DNA of 48,000 nt. Source: Lindgomyces ingoldianus (taxonomy: Eukaryota; Ascomycota; Dothideomycetes; Pleosporales; Lindgomycetaceae). The notes under the pieces were generated by a model, which made no database searches, was not told the origin of the DNA, and saw only the letters and a program-made list of their open reading frames with translations. The number at the start of each line of letters is the position of its first letter. Position 1 is the first letter of the stretch. A program made the position numbers and the translations under genes. The stretch covers positions 1-48,000 of the forward strand of contig NW_022985234.1 in the NCBI RefSeq assembly GCF_010093535.1, in the 5' to 3' direction. Shown piece by piece: positions 1 through 10,846 of the stretch.

Positions 1-308
1 TCCTCCCCGGATCCCAGACATAACCGTATCGGACGCGTACCGGAGTATTATCGGTGCACGTCCGACACGAACACGACACGACACGGACATGAACTTAAGC
101 ACGAACCGCCTCAACACTAACTGAACCCGGAACAGGCTCGATTCATACCCGAAGCGCTTGGACTTCTGAGCTGAGTATTTAATTGCTAATTTCCTCCTGA
201 ACTTTCCTGTTCCTCACACAACGTCTTGTACCTACCATGATACCTCACGTAGTAATTGAACTAGACCTCCGCGAAGCTCTATAACCTTACTCGTGCATAA
301 TCGTGACA
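1..308 (+). mobile_element. Ty3/Gypsy LTR, cut by the window edge, little mutated
   Basis: This is the same LTR as those at 4502-4819 (inverted) and 45427-45744 (direct). The other copies begin TGTCACGGTA; those ten bases would lie just left of the window, giving 318 bp for all three. It ends CGTGACA at 308, so its tips form the usual TG...CA pair. It keeps many CpG and CpA sites that are TpA in the other two copies, so it is younger or escaped RIP. What follows at 309 is not the start of the internal region, so it is a solo LTR or the 3' LTR of an element lying to the left. Confidence 0.85.
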
Positions 309-2280
309 CTTAGATAAATTTATTATTTAAATACTTATTAGTAATAATTTAATTAATTATCTAATTTGTTTTGTTTAGGTTAAGGTCTAAAAATAGCTTA
401 AGTTAGAGTAGAGTTTAGTGTTAAGCTTTTTACACTTTTTTTTAAGTAGGGACGTCTTAGGATTACCTTATAAAGGCATCTAGTTTTCCTCTATCTTAAC
501 TAGGATAATAAGTAATCTTAAAATTAAAATAGAATAAGTATTTAAACTAATAGGCTTATTAGTAGCTAAGTTGTTTTATAGTTACAAAGTACTACAAGTT
601 TTTATAGTTAGATAGAACCTGTATTAGATGCGCTACACCTTCTAGTTTAGGTTGCTATTATTTAAAGTAGCGTACTATAGCAAGTAATTTCTTATTATAG
701 ATCTTATAATTACCTTCTGCAAGACTTATTCTTTTTAAGAAGTATGTAATAGGCCTAATAGCCCTGTCTAGCTTAGTCTAGAAGAGAACTTCTGCTACTA
801 CGTAGTCTAAGGCATTAGCTTCTATAAGTATTAGTAGTTTAGAGTTAAAGTAGTAGAGTATTAGAGCTTTAGTAAAGGCTTTCTTTAGCTAGTTAAAAGA
901 CTATTAGTAATTTAAGTTAAAGTTAAATTAGATCTCTTTCTTAGTAAGTGCAATTATAGGGCTTACTTACTGTAAGAAGTTATTAATAAATTTAGTGTGT
1001 CTAACTGTTAGTACACCTAATAGTACAGTACTGCAGTACACTAATTTTAGTCACGTACGTACGTACAGGGCATCTACTCAGTATACTGTACTATACATAA
1101 GGCTGCTGTACTAACTGTTTACAGTAGTTATATAGGATTTTTAGTGGTTTTAGGCGGTTGAAGGCAGGTTGCTGAGGGCCAGGGGGCTTGTGTTCAGAGA
1201 TTAATGCGGAGAATGCCGTTATTGCCTGTTTTGTTAGCAATCTTCTAACAAATTCAGCAACTATGCCATCTACGTTATTCTTTTGCCCATTATAATGTCC
1301 TAATTCCTATCCTAATCAACGACGCGGTCAACAATAGAGGCTCTTCAACTGCAGAATAATTAGTTACGTAACAACGCTGTTACTAGTGAGCTGACTGAGC
1401 TTACAGAGTACATTAAAACAGTAAGATTAACAACAGTAGATCTTACAAGGGGTATCACAACTTCCTAATTAGGTATAGTCTTTAGCTTCAGCGCAATTAC
1501 TTTATAATACTTTAATATACTTTAGTTACTGTATCCTAACTGTACACTAACGTCATCTCCTCTGTACAGTTAGTTAGTAACAGCCTCCTCTTCTGTAACT
1601 GTACTATACAGCCTCTAAAAGGCTCTGTAACTAACAGTTAGACACACTAAATAAATTATTAGTAGAAGTTAGTAAATTCTACAAAGGCTTAAACGTCCTT
1701 TACGTCCTTTAGGTATTGCTAATCTAGCACAGTCTAAACCTTAACAGGGTCTATTTAGATGCTATTTGTAGAGATTACATATCCTAAATACGTGACCTTT
1801 AATTAGTAAAACTTGCATTTGTCTACATTAAGTTACAGACCTGCTTCTTCTATAGCCTTTAGCACTAGGCGTACATGCTGTTTGTGCTTTAAAAGGCTAT
1901 TACTATAAATTAGAATATTATTAATATACATAGTGTAGAACATGTCTAGGTAGGGTTAGAGCAAGTTATTTATAAAATGTTAAAAAGTACTAGGCGTGTT
2001 AGCTAAGCTAAAGGGCATTACTAGGTACTTAAATAGTCTATATTAGGTCTAAAATGCTGTTAGCTACTTATTACCCTTTACTATTCTTAGCTTATTAAAG
2101 GTAGTAATAATATCTAACTTTATAAAATACTTTACTTTACTTAGTTAGCTTAAAGTTTCCTGTAAAAAAGAAATTAAATATTAGTTTTTAATAGTAATAG
2201 TGTTTAGTCTTTAGTAGTTAACGCAGAATTAAAGCCTACCTTTAGGTTTCTTTATAAATAGTATAGGTAACACTACTAGT
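309..2280 (-). pseudogene. Gypsy pol remnant: reverse transcriptase and RNase H
   Basis: Translating the minus strand and reading stops as former Gln/Arg codons gives clear Gypsy RT blocks. A KKPKG...NYxRLNxIT finger block lies near 2250-2170. YLVMPFxLANxPSTF lies near 2035. The catalytic motif near 1915 reads YINNILIYS where the family has YxDD, so both Asp codons have become Asn, a G-to-A change. The LxVDKCxF...YLGYVIS block and an NFY..FI block follow, then RNase H with a KxLLAIVRYF..xQPKLEG-like block near 700-620. The frame is split by the MITE at 993-1649 and by many stops, so the enzyme is dead. Confidence 0.85.
993..1649. mobile_element. hAT-like MITE with 8-bp target duplication
   Basis: Terminal inverted repeats start TAGTGTGTCTAAC at 993 and end with its complement GTTAGACACACTA at 1649. 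Perfect 8-bp direct repeats AATAAATT flank it (985-992 and 1650-1657). Eight-base duplications and a TANNG-type tip are typical of hAT transposons. At 657 bp with no plausible transposase it is non-autonomous. It interrupts the Gypsy RT frame between the NFY..FI block and the following block; joining the flanks restores that frame. Its middle (about 1140-1260) is less AT-rich than its surroundings. Confidence 0.85.
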
Positions 2281-4501
2281 AAAGAGCTAGCTTAAATAAA
2301 CCCTTTTTTTAAGTTCTTATTAAGGTATTTTTAGAGCACTTTTAATTTATTTAGTAATATTTTATATAGTAGCTTATAACTAGGTTGTTTACTAGGCTTA
2401 AAAGTTATCTAGTAATTATATAAATGTTATATTAAAAGCTTATTAGACTTGTCTTAGAAAAAAACATATAACAGGTTATAGTAGTCTTAAAGGACTATTA
2501 TTCTTAAGTTAGTATATTTTTAGAGAGCTAAAGCTTAGTCTATATTAGAAATTATAACTGCGTAGATTTTGTAATCTAGTTATTAAGCTAGGGTTATAAA
2601 CAAGGCAAGTCCTATGTAGCAGATGTCTATCTACTGTTTAAGTCCTAGTTTATGTTTAAATTAAGTAAGTAAAAATTCTTTAAAGGCTTTTTTTTTTTAA
2701 GTTTAAGTAGTTGTTAAATTATTTTATATAGCCTATTTTAGTAAGAGGCCTAGCTTGTTAGCCTTACTTAAGTAGTTCTTCTCTAAGTTATTAAAAAGTA
2801 GGTTTAAAAACCTTCTATATTAAGTGCTACTTAGGTGTTGTTTAGGTGTAAGTGTAAGCATATATTTTAGCATTAGAAAGAGTTAAAGTTTAAGACTTAC
2901 TTTTAGTAATTAAAGGCAACCTTATGCTAATATAGCTATAGTTGTCTTAGGATTAGGTTATAATGTTTTATGTTTATTATATAAAGCTTAATCTGCTTCT
3001 TATAGTGTTAGTAAGTAATTATAATAGTTATAGTATAAAAGATAAAACTTTTTTTAAGTTATTTTCTATTAAATCTAGTTAAGTAAATTATTTAGGTAAG
3101 TAGTGTTAATTAAAAATTTAGTTTATATGCTAGTTCTTTATTAATGTAACCTATGCTATTTACTCCTAAGTTAATAAAAGCTTATATTAGAGCTAATATA
3201 GTTCTTTATTATAAACATATAAAAATATTAACTTAGTACTTTTAGTTATTAGTAAGGGACTTAGCCTATAAGTTAGCAAAGATCTAGTGTTAAATTAGTC
3301 CTAAGGGGCAACTTAGCCCTAGGACAAGCCTTTTTGCAGGCTCCTACTGCTATAGCTGCGGCTATGTTAAGAGTAGCAAAAAGGATTAAGGCTTAAATAT
3401 AAGTTAAAGCCCTTATAAAAATAAGATTAAAATAGTAAGAATCTTTAATAAGTGCTAGCAGCACTACTTACATAGACTTAAGAAAAAAAAATAAAGCAGT
3501 TTTAAGAAATATAACTATGCTTACTACACTTAAAGCATTAACTTTTTTTTTTATAATTTTTACACTTTTTAAAACTAACTAAAGCATAATTTAAATTAAT
3601 TTTTATTATGTTAAGGTCTTTATTTGTAACTGCGCTAGTTTAGGGGCGTATTAGGGCTTATATAGAGAGGAACCTTATGTTATTATTATAGGTAGTAATT
3701 AGGTTTATATATGCGTTAAGGTTGTTTAGAAGGGGTTCTCCTACTATAGCGCGTTATAGTTTAGTTAAGAGGGAGTTATATAGGGCTATAATTAGACTTA
3801 TCTTATTTAGGCCTGTATTAGATGTAAGTTAGTAGAACTTAGTAAAGTGTAAAGTAAAGCTTTTTTATTTTTATTATAAGGTGTTTAGGTAACTAAGAGC
3901 TATTAACTTTTTATTTAAGTCTTTATAAGTTACTTATAAAAACACTATAAATTAATCTAGGTTAATAATATCTTTATTTATTAGTAAGTTAATTAAGGCT
4001 GTTATGTTATAGTTAAGTTAAAAGTAAGCATATAGTAACTAAAAGCATTTAAAAGGGAATTAGTTTATATTTTCTTTAAGTTTATATTAAAGCTTATATA
4101 AAAAGGAAAGTAGGTCTTTCTATTTTCTATTAAACAGTAAGGGATTAGGGAGTTAGTTAGATTTTATTACTAGGTTAGACAGGTTATAAGTTATAGGCAG
4201 TGTTAGGTAGAAAAAAGTTAAGCTATCTTTAGACTTCTAAGTAGGCTTTAAGGCTAGTAAGTTCTTAGTTCCTACTACTATAATAAAAGTTAAGGTAAAA
4301 ATAGACTACTTAATAACATAAAGCTATTCTTTAAAGTCTTTTTAAAAAGCTTTAAAGCTTATAACATAGCAGCTTTTTTATAAAGTAAGCGCTTTTTAAA
4401 AAGCTTTTTAGCTTACTTTAATAGCTTAGAGTTATATAAGTACTAAGCTTATTAAATTAGATTTAGAGGCTATTTTTAGCTAAAGTTTTAACATAATATA
4501 A

Positions 4502-4819
4502 TGTTATAATTATGCATAAGTAAGGTTATAGAGCTTTACAGAGGTCTAGTTTAATTACTATGTAAGGTATTATAGTAAGTATAAAACATTATGTAAGAAA
4601 TAAAAAGGTTTAAAAGAAAATTAGTAATTAAATACTTAGCTTAGAAGTCTAAGCGCTTTAAGTATAAATTAAGCCTGTTTTAAGTTTAGTTTGTGTTAAA
4701 GCAGTTTATGCTTAAGTTTATGTCTGTGTTATATTGTGTTTGTGTCAGATGTGCACTAATAATACTCTAGTACGCGTCTAATACAGTTATGTCTGGGATC
4801 CGGGGAGGATACCGTGACA
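4502..4819 (-). repeat. 5' LTR of the minus-strand Gypsy element
   Basis: This is a 318-bp LTR, inverted with respect to 1-308. Its outer tip (GTGACA, 4814-4819) is intact. The inner tip reads TGTTATAA (4502-4509), where the young copy has TGTCACGA, a change explained by C-to-T and G-to-A mutation. Confidence 0.85.
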
Positions 4820-5286
4820 TCTAGATATAACTAAATTATAGTTATAATTAATTATATGTTTAAATAAGCTATTTTTATTTTTTACTATAAAATAATTAAT
4901 GCTTAAAAAATAGCTGCTTTATTTATTTAATAAGTGTACTATTTTAGCTACACACCTAAAACTATTATTTTTAACTAAAGACTTTAGTTTATATCTAGTT
5001 TCTAGTCTAAATTTTATTAAATTTTAGGTATAAAAGTTAAGCTTTTTACTACTTATTATAAGAAAATAAATAGTTAAACTAAGATTAGAAATAAGTATAT
5101 TAATTAAAGACTAAAGCCTTTTATATTTTTTTACTAAAATAACTAAAGTTTCTTACTACTTTTAATTAATTAAGCGTAGATAACTTTACTTTATATAATA
5201 ATTAAAAATCTTTTATTAAGTTTTATATAGCTTTAAACTATGTTAAAGCTAGGACTAGAAACATTCTATAGAACCTATTACAGCCA
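4820..5286. other. AT-rich decayed sequence, probably Gypsy pol
   Basis: No intact gene is present. The stretch lies directly upstream, on the plus strand, of a Gypsy integrase tail and is probably the worst-decayed part of the same pol frame. I could not assign motifs to it. Confidence 0.4.
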
Positions 5287-5940
5287 CAGACAAGTTAAAT
5301 TATAAGAATGCCCTAGCATTAGCAACCTACATGCACACAGCCTAGGAGTTAGCTAAGACCTATATAAAAAAGGCCTAGAATTAGATGTAAACTATAGTTA
5401 ACTACTACTACTAGCTAGTTAACTAGAAGGTTAGTAACATAGTCTACTTAAACACTAAAAACTTAGCTATTTAAAGACCGAGCTAAAAATTATCTAAGTA
5501 ATAAAAAGGTCTTTTTAAAGTACTTAAATAAGTTAGAAGCTTATACTACCTAAAGCTACTTTTAAAGTTAAAGATATATAATGTCTTTACACTAAATATA
5601 CTTTATAAGAACTTGTAAAATCTGCTCTTAAAATAAGAACTTTTAAAACCCTCTAAAATTACTATTAAGAAAGTAAAAAAGTAGAAAGTAGAAGCAATAC
5701 TTACTAGTAAGCTTTACTAAAAAATAGTCAAATACTAAGTAAAATAAGTAAAACGTAACTTTAATCTAGTCTAGTATAAAACTTTAAATTTTATAGGTTC
5801 TCTCTACAAACTAAAGGCCTTTTATAATAAGCATTTAAATTAGCTAGGACTTTTAAAAGCCTTATATAAGTAGATTAAGGCTTTTAAAGCTAGTATAGAA
5901 GGCATAGATTACTTAGTAAATAATAACGTATAAAAGTAAA
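5287..5940 (+). pseudogene. Gypsy integrase C-terminal part, degraded
   Basis: The plus-strand frame starting near 5287 is coding-like for about 215 codons if TAA/TAG are read as Gln. It shows the end of a Gypsy integrase: a block KNALALATYMHTAQELA with one stop, a VSNIVYLNTKNLAI stretch, a GLFKVLK box (GPFKV in intact members) and a LKIYNVFTLNILYKN stretch, then a Lys-rich tail ending near 5936. It runs opposite to the Gypsy element on its left, so it belongs to another copy or to a rearranged end. It is followed by the foldback element at 6011. Confidence 0.7.
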
Positions 5941-6010
5941 AAGTTAAATTATAATTATATATAGTGTTATTATAACTTAACAGACATTTTGCTTAGAAAG
6001 TTTAATAGTA

Positions 6011-7110
6011 ACGTACTTTACAGGCGAGTTGCTTACGCGCCTAAGTTGCTTACTTTTGCCAAGACCCTACTAAACTACCCTTCCTACACTAATGCGTTCC
6101 CTGTAACGCTACTTAGACATGCTAAAAGAACGTTAGATACAGCTTATGCTCTAAGCTTTTAAATAAGATATAAAACTCTTAAAAAAATGTGCTGTAGGTA
6201 TATATAAGGTTCTATAAAAGATAATAAATAACTATAGCGCTAGACAACTTTTATAAGCTAATTTTACAGCTAAATTATAAAGGCTAGGTAATAAAAAAGA
6301 GCAGGTGATTATTAAGACTATACTTAAGCTATATGCGCAAGAAATTTCCTCTTAGATAGCATTTATAGCTAATATAGCTAATTCTTTACGCGCTAAGCGT
6401 AATCTAGGCTATGTTTATATAAACTAGCTTAGTATGTTTATAAAGCGTTATTTAGAGCTTAAAGTAATATTTAAGTGTAAGTAGAACTATAAAAGAGCTT
6501 TTTATAAGAGTCCTAAGTTAATTTAGAGCAGGTTTAGCCTTATAGAGAATATTAAAGCTAAGTATAGCATCTAGAATAATAACACATATAACTTTAGTAA
6601 GATAGAGTTTATAATTAGCTAAATATCTTTTAACTATACTTACACTTAAAACTTTACTTTAAGCTTTAAATAATACTTTACAAATATACTAGGCTAGTTT
6701 ATATAAACATAGCCTAGATTACGCTTAGCGCGCAAAGAATTAGCTATATTAGCTATAAATGCTATCTAAGGGGAAATTCCTTATGCATATAGCTTAAGTA
6801 TAGTCTTAATAATCACCTGCTTCTTTTTATTACCTAGCCTTTATAATTTAGCTATAGAATTAGCTTGTAAAAGTTATCTAGCGCTATAGTTATTTATTAT
6901 CTTTTATAAGACCTTATATATAGCTATAGCATATTTCTTTAAAAGTTTTATGTCTTATTTAAAAGCTTAGAGTGTAAGCTGTATCTAACATTTTTTTAGC
7001 GCGTCTAAGTAGTGTTGTAGGGAATGCATTAGTGTAAGAAGAGTAGTTTAGTGGGGTCTTAGTAAAAGTAAGTAACTTAGGTGTGTAAGCAACTCGCCTG
7101 TAAAGTACGT
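6011..7110. mobile_element. 1,100-bp palindromic foldback element, copy 1
   Basis: The two halves are inverted copies of each other. The left arm starts ACGTACTTTACAGGCGAG at 6011 and the right arm ends with its complement at 7110. The arms can be followed for nearly 500 bp each, leaving about 150 bp of unpaired centre near 6490-6640. The flanking dinucleotides are TA on both sides (6009-6010, 7111-7112), as expected for Tc1/mariner-type insertion. No transposase frame is visible. A second copy of exactly the same length lies at 9289-10388. A transcript would fold into a very long hairpin. Confidence 0.85.
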
Positions 7111-7217
7111 TAAGCTGTTAGACACTTTTAAACTTTTTTCTTTCTTCTTTTTTACGTTTTTTTCTTTTCTCTCTTCTTTTCTCTTTCCCCTTTAGACTTC
7201 TTTTAAACCCCCTCTGC

Positions 7218-7516
7218 TGTAACGGCACAGGCAAGACAATGGGTCCGAATGCGGTAGGAATCCACTCAGAGGCATATGGGAGTGCGTGGGGACTCAATAA
7301 CCTGGGAATTTTATTAACACCTATAGGCCTTGTATAAAGGATATTAGAAAACTACTAAGCTAGCTATAGGGGAGAGGTGCGGCTAAATACTTAGGAGAAT
7401 AGGGGTACAGCAGGGGGCAGAGCAGAGTCAGGGCTAGATTAAGGTCAGGGCTGATACGAGGGCCTTTCGGAGGTTCTAAGCAACCTGAGATAGAACAATT
7501 TATAAGAATTGTTACA
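7218..7516 (-). repeat. LTR of the short element, left copy
   Basis: It is 299 bp long and bounded on the plus strand by TGTAACGGCAC and TTGTTACA. It shares long stretches with 8271-8569, 10558-10846 (inverted) and 39666-39945. Confidence 0.85.
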
Positions 7517-8270
7517 CTACCCCCCCCTCTGTAGACTAATAGTCCCTATTAGTAGTAATTATAGTACAAAGTATTGCTATTATATCCTCTGCCTCCTTAA
7601 TATTCCTTTGCAGTGCTAGCGGTGTCCTCTAAACCAAACGCTATGTGTGCGCGCCTGTTCTAATAGTAATCTGTATAGATGTCTAGCCTGTTAATAATTA
7701 AGACTTGCTCTTTATTCTTTGCTATCTATGCAGTTATTAATCTTAAGCGTGTGTTTAGTATAGTGACATTTAGGCGTTGTTAGGGGTGCTTTAAAGGTCT
7801 CTTGCTATTAGAGTAGCAAGAGTGATTTAAGACATTATTAGGGGTAATTTAGTAGTTAATTAAGGTCTATTAGGACATGTTGCTATAGATTAACTCTAAA
7901 TTCAGTGGGGTATGGCTTAGCTAGAGCGTATTTAACTCTAGGGTTAGAAGGTAGTTAATTAGACATTAGCAGTTGCCTCTAATTCTAATAAGTTATTAGT
8001 AGTCTCTAGGTTTCTACTTTAGCGCATTCTTTATAACTTTTCTAAAGGCAATTCTAATTACAGAGAATAGAAAGTTTTAAACCTAAAGGCTTTAGTTAAT
8101 AGAAGGTCTCTAGTATCCTATCTATAAACTAAATACTTTAATATAACAGTATATAAGTATTACAACTTAAACTAAATTAGACACGTCTTAGGCTTAGACA
8201 TAGTTAAACAAATAATTAGTGTAACATTATAATAAAGCTGTTACTAGCAAAAGTACGTTTTCTAATATAA

Positions 8271-8569
8271 TGTAATAGTACAGGCAAGACAATAGTTCTA
8301 AATGCAGTAGGAATCTACTTAGAGGCATATAGGAGTGCATAGGGACTTAATAACCTAGGAATTTTATTAACACCTAAAGGCCTTGTATAAAGGATATCAG
8401 AAAACTACTAAGCTAGCTATAGGGGAGAGGTGCGGCTAAATACTTAGGGGAATAGAGGTACAGCAGGGGGCAGAGCAGAGTCGGGGCTAGATTAAGGTTA
8501 GGGCTGATACAAGGACCTTTTAGAGGTTCTAAGCAACCTAAGATAGAACAATTCATAAGAATCATTACA
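8271..8569 (-). repeat. LTR of the short element, right copy
   Basis: It is 299 bp long and in the same orientation as 7218-7516, but C-to-T and G-to-A changes are frequent, for example in the first 40 bases. Confidence 0.85.
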
Positions 8570-9288
8570 TCTGTCTTATTTTTAGCTGCCTAAGAGCGCT
8601 ATAATATATACTTAAAAGTTAGACACTACAGCCTCTAGAGCTAAAACTCAACAAAGCAGCTTAGTATTTTAGTAGAATAAAGCTACCTAGACACTAGCTA
8701 TAAGAAGACTAGCTTCTTAACTCTTTATAACCTACGCTACTTACGCTAGGTTTTAAGTAGACTTTAAAATAGCTTTAAAGGCTTTTTTTTTATTTTTCTT
8801 ACTCTTTATGTTTTAGGCTGCTGCCTATAGCTTAAGATAGCTTTAAAAAACATAAAATTTTTCTAATAAAAAAAAAACTTACACATGCGTTAGTAAACTA
8901 TACCTTAGTAGTATTAAACTATATTTATATAAAGTTACATTTTTTATTATATAAAGTGTAATACTTATATTTTTTTAATTTAAAAAACTAAAAAAAAGAA
9001 CTTAATTTAAAGGCTATAAGTAAAAGCGTAAGTAGCCTAAAAGTAGATAACTTAAAAAGCCTCTAAAGAGGCTCTAGAAGAGGTGTAGAGCAGTATAGTA
9101 GACTAAGCTATAAGATATTAGGTGCATAATAATACCTATATAGCAGAGATTTAAATAATAGCTAAAAAAAAACTAACAACATTGACTAGATAATATAAGT
9201 AAGGCAAGTAAACACTTATTGCTATAAATAATAAATTTACTATATTAGTAATAACTACACTACTAGTTACTACTAAATAAAAACATTA
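8570..9288. other. AT-rich decayed sequence between elements
   Basis: There is no intact gene. The last 150 bases before the foldback element read as a plus-strand coding remnant when stops are taken as Gln. They may be the C-terminal part of the retroelement whose 3' LTR lies at 10558-10846, on the other side of the foldback insertion. The first 500 bases were not recognised. Confidence 0.4.
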
Positions 9289-10388
9289 ACGTACTTTACA
9301 AGCAAGTTACTTACACACCTAAGTTACTTACTTTTACTAAGACCTTACTAAACTACTCTTTTTACACTAATACATTCCTAACAATACTACTTAGATGCGC
9401 TAAAAGAACATTAGATATAGCTTACGCTCTAAGCTTTTAAATAAAACATAAAACTTTTAAAGAAACATGCTATAGCTATATATAAAGTTCTTTAAAAGAT
9501 AATAAATAACTATAGTGCTAGACAACTTTTATAAGCTAATTCTATAGCTAACTTATAAAGGCTAGGTAATAATAAAAAGTAGGTAATTATTAAGACTATA
9601 CTTAAGCTATATGCGCAAGGATTTTCCTTTTAAATAGCATTTATAGCTAATATAGCTAATTTTTTACATGCTAAGCATAATCTAGGCTATATTAGCATAA
9701 ACTAGCTTAGTATGTTTAGAAAGTGTTATCTAGAGCTTAAAGTAATGTTTAAGTGTAGTATAACTATAAAAAAGCTTTTTATAAAAGTCCTAAAGTAATT
9801 TAGAGCAAGTTTAGCCTTATAAAGAATATTAAAGCTAAGTATAGTATCTAGAATAATAACATGTATAACTTTAGTAAAATAGGCTTTATTATAAGCTAAA
9901 TATCTATTAACTATACTTATACTTAAAACTTTACTTTAAGCTTTAAATAACACTTTATAAACATACTAGGCTAGTTTATGCTAACATAGCCTAGATTATG
10001 CTTAGCATGTAAAGAATTAGCTATATTAGCTATAAATATTATCTAAGAGGAAAATCCTTGCGTATATAGCTTAAGTATAGTCTTAATAATTACCTACTTT
10101 TTATTATTACCTAGCCTCTGTAAGTTAGCTGTAGAATTAGATTATAAAGGTTATCTAGTGCTATAGTTATTTATTGTCTTTTAAAAAACTTTATACATAG
10201 CTAGAGCATGTTTTTTTTAAGAGTTTTATATTTTATTTAAAAGCTTAGAGTGTAAGCTATATCTAACATTCTTTTAGCGCGTCTAAGTAGTGTTGTTAGG
10301 AATGAATTAGTGTAAAAAGAGTAGTTTAGTAGAGTCTTAGTAAAAGTAAGCAACTTAGGTGTGTGAGAAACTTGCCTGTGAAGTACGT
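9289..10388. mobile_element. 1,100-bp palindromic foldback element, copy 2
   Basis: It has the same length and layout as the copy at 6011-7110, and starts ACGTACTTTACAAGC and ends GAAGTACGT. TA dinucleotides flank it at 9287-9288 and 10389-10390. It is more decayed than copy 1: CpG sites of copy 1 such as the TTACGCGCC stretch are TTACACACC here. Confidence 0.85.
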
Positions 10389-10390
10389 TA

Positions 10391-10846
10391 TAATAAAGGT
10401 ATTATATTAGTATTAGGTTTTTGTCTATTTTTTAGTAATAAGAAATTTTAGTTAGATAGTTATACTTATTATATTTTATCTAAATTAGTTTTAAAGTAGT
10501 TCTAAATACTTTCTAAACACTATAGATAAAGACTATTAGCCTATAAAAAGGAGGTAGTGTAATAATTCTTATAAATTATTCTATCTTAGGTTGCTTAGAA
10601 CCTATCTAAAGGGTCCCTGTATTAGCCCTAACTATAACTTAACCCTCTCCCCTGCAGTTACTTCTATTCTCTAAGTATTTAGTCGCACCTCTCTTCTTAG
10701 CTAGCTTAGTAGTTTTCTAATATCCTTTGTACAAGGCCTATAGGTGTTAATAAGATTCCTAGGTCGTTAAGTCCCCACGCACTCCCATATGCCTCTGAGT
10801 GGATTCCTACCGCATTCGGATCCATTGTCTTGCCTGTGCCGTTACA
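10391..10846 (+). mobile_element. 3' end of an LTR retroelement: polypurine tract and LTR
   Basis: A purine-rich tract AAAAAGGAGGTAG (10545-10557) runs straight into an LTR (10558-10846, 289 bp, TGTAATAATTC to GCCGTTACA). It belongs to the family at 7218 and 39666 but has the opposite orientation, so this is a plus-sense 3' LTR. The last 100 bases keep GC-rich sequence. The 5' LTR in this orientation was not found; the body is interrupted by the foldback at 9289-10388 and truncated further left. Confidence 0.7.

Larger units (their letters stand above)
309..4819 (-). mobile_element. RIP-degraded Ty3/Gypsy retrotransposon, truncated
   Basis: The element is read on the minus strand: 5' LTR 4819-4502, then internal sequence running left to 309. 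The order is gag/protease region (about 4.4-2.3 kb), reverse transcriptase (from about 2.28 kb), then RNase H (about 980-540) and the linker towards integrase, where it is cut by the LTR at 1-308. Integrase and the 3' LTR are not in this piece. The same internal sequence appears in opposite orientation at 45745-48000, which supports a dispersed repeat. Nearly all stops in the frame fit CAA/CAG to TAA/TAG changes. Confidence 0.85.
7218..8569 (-). mobile_element. Short non-autonomous LTR retrotransposon (TRIM-like)
   Basis: Two directly repeated 299-bp LTRs (7218-7516 and 8271-8569) enclose only 754 bp. The sense strand is probably minus: next to the left LTR the minus strand shows a polypurine tract AGAGGGGGGGGTAG (about 7517-7530), which normally precedes a 3' LTR. 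The flanking five bases are TCTGC on the left (7213-7217) and TCTGT on the right (8570-8574), a target duplication with one change. The internal part has no pol motif I can recognise. The left LTR is GC-rich and little mutated while the right one shows many C-to-T changes. Confidence 0.75.

Noticed and set aside
1..4819. A 4.8-kb DNA transposon with 310-bp terminal inverted repeats.
   Set aside because: The inverted ends are LTRs of a Gypsy family. The interior has Gypsy RT and RNase H on the minus strand, is truncated on the left, and a copy with a directly following internal region exists at 45427. The two ends also differ greatly in mutation load.
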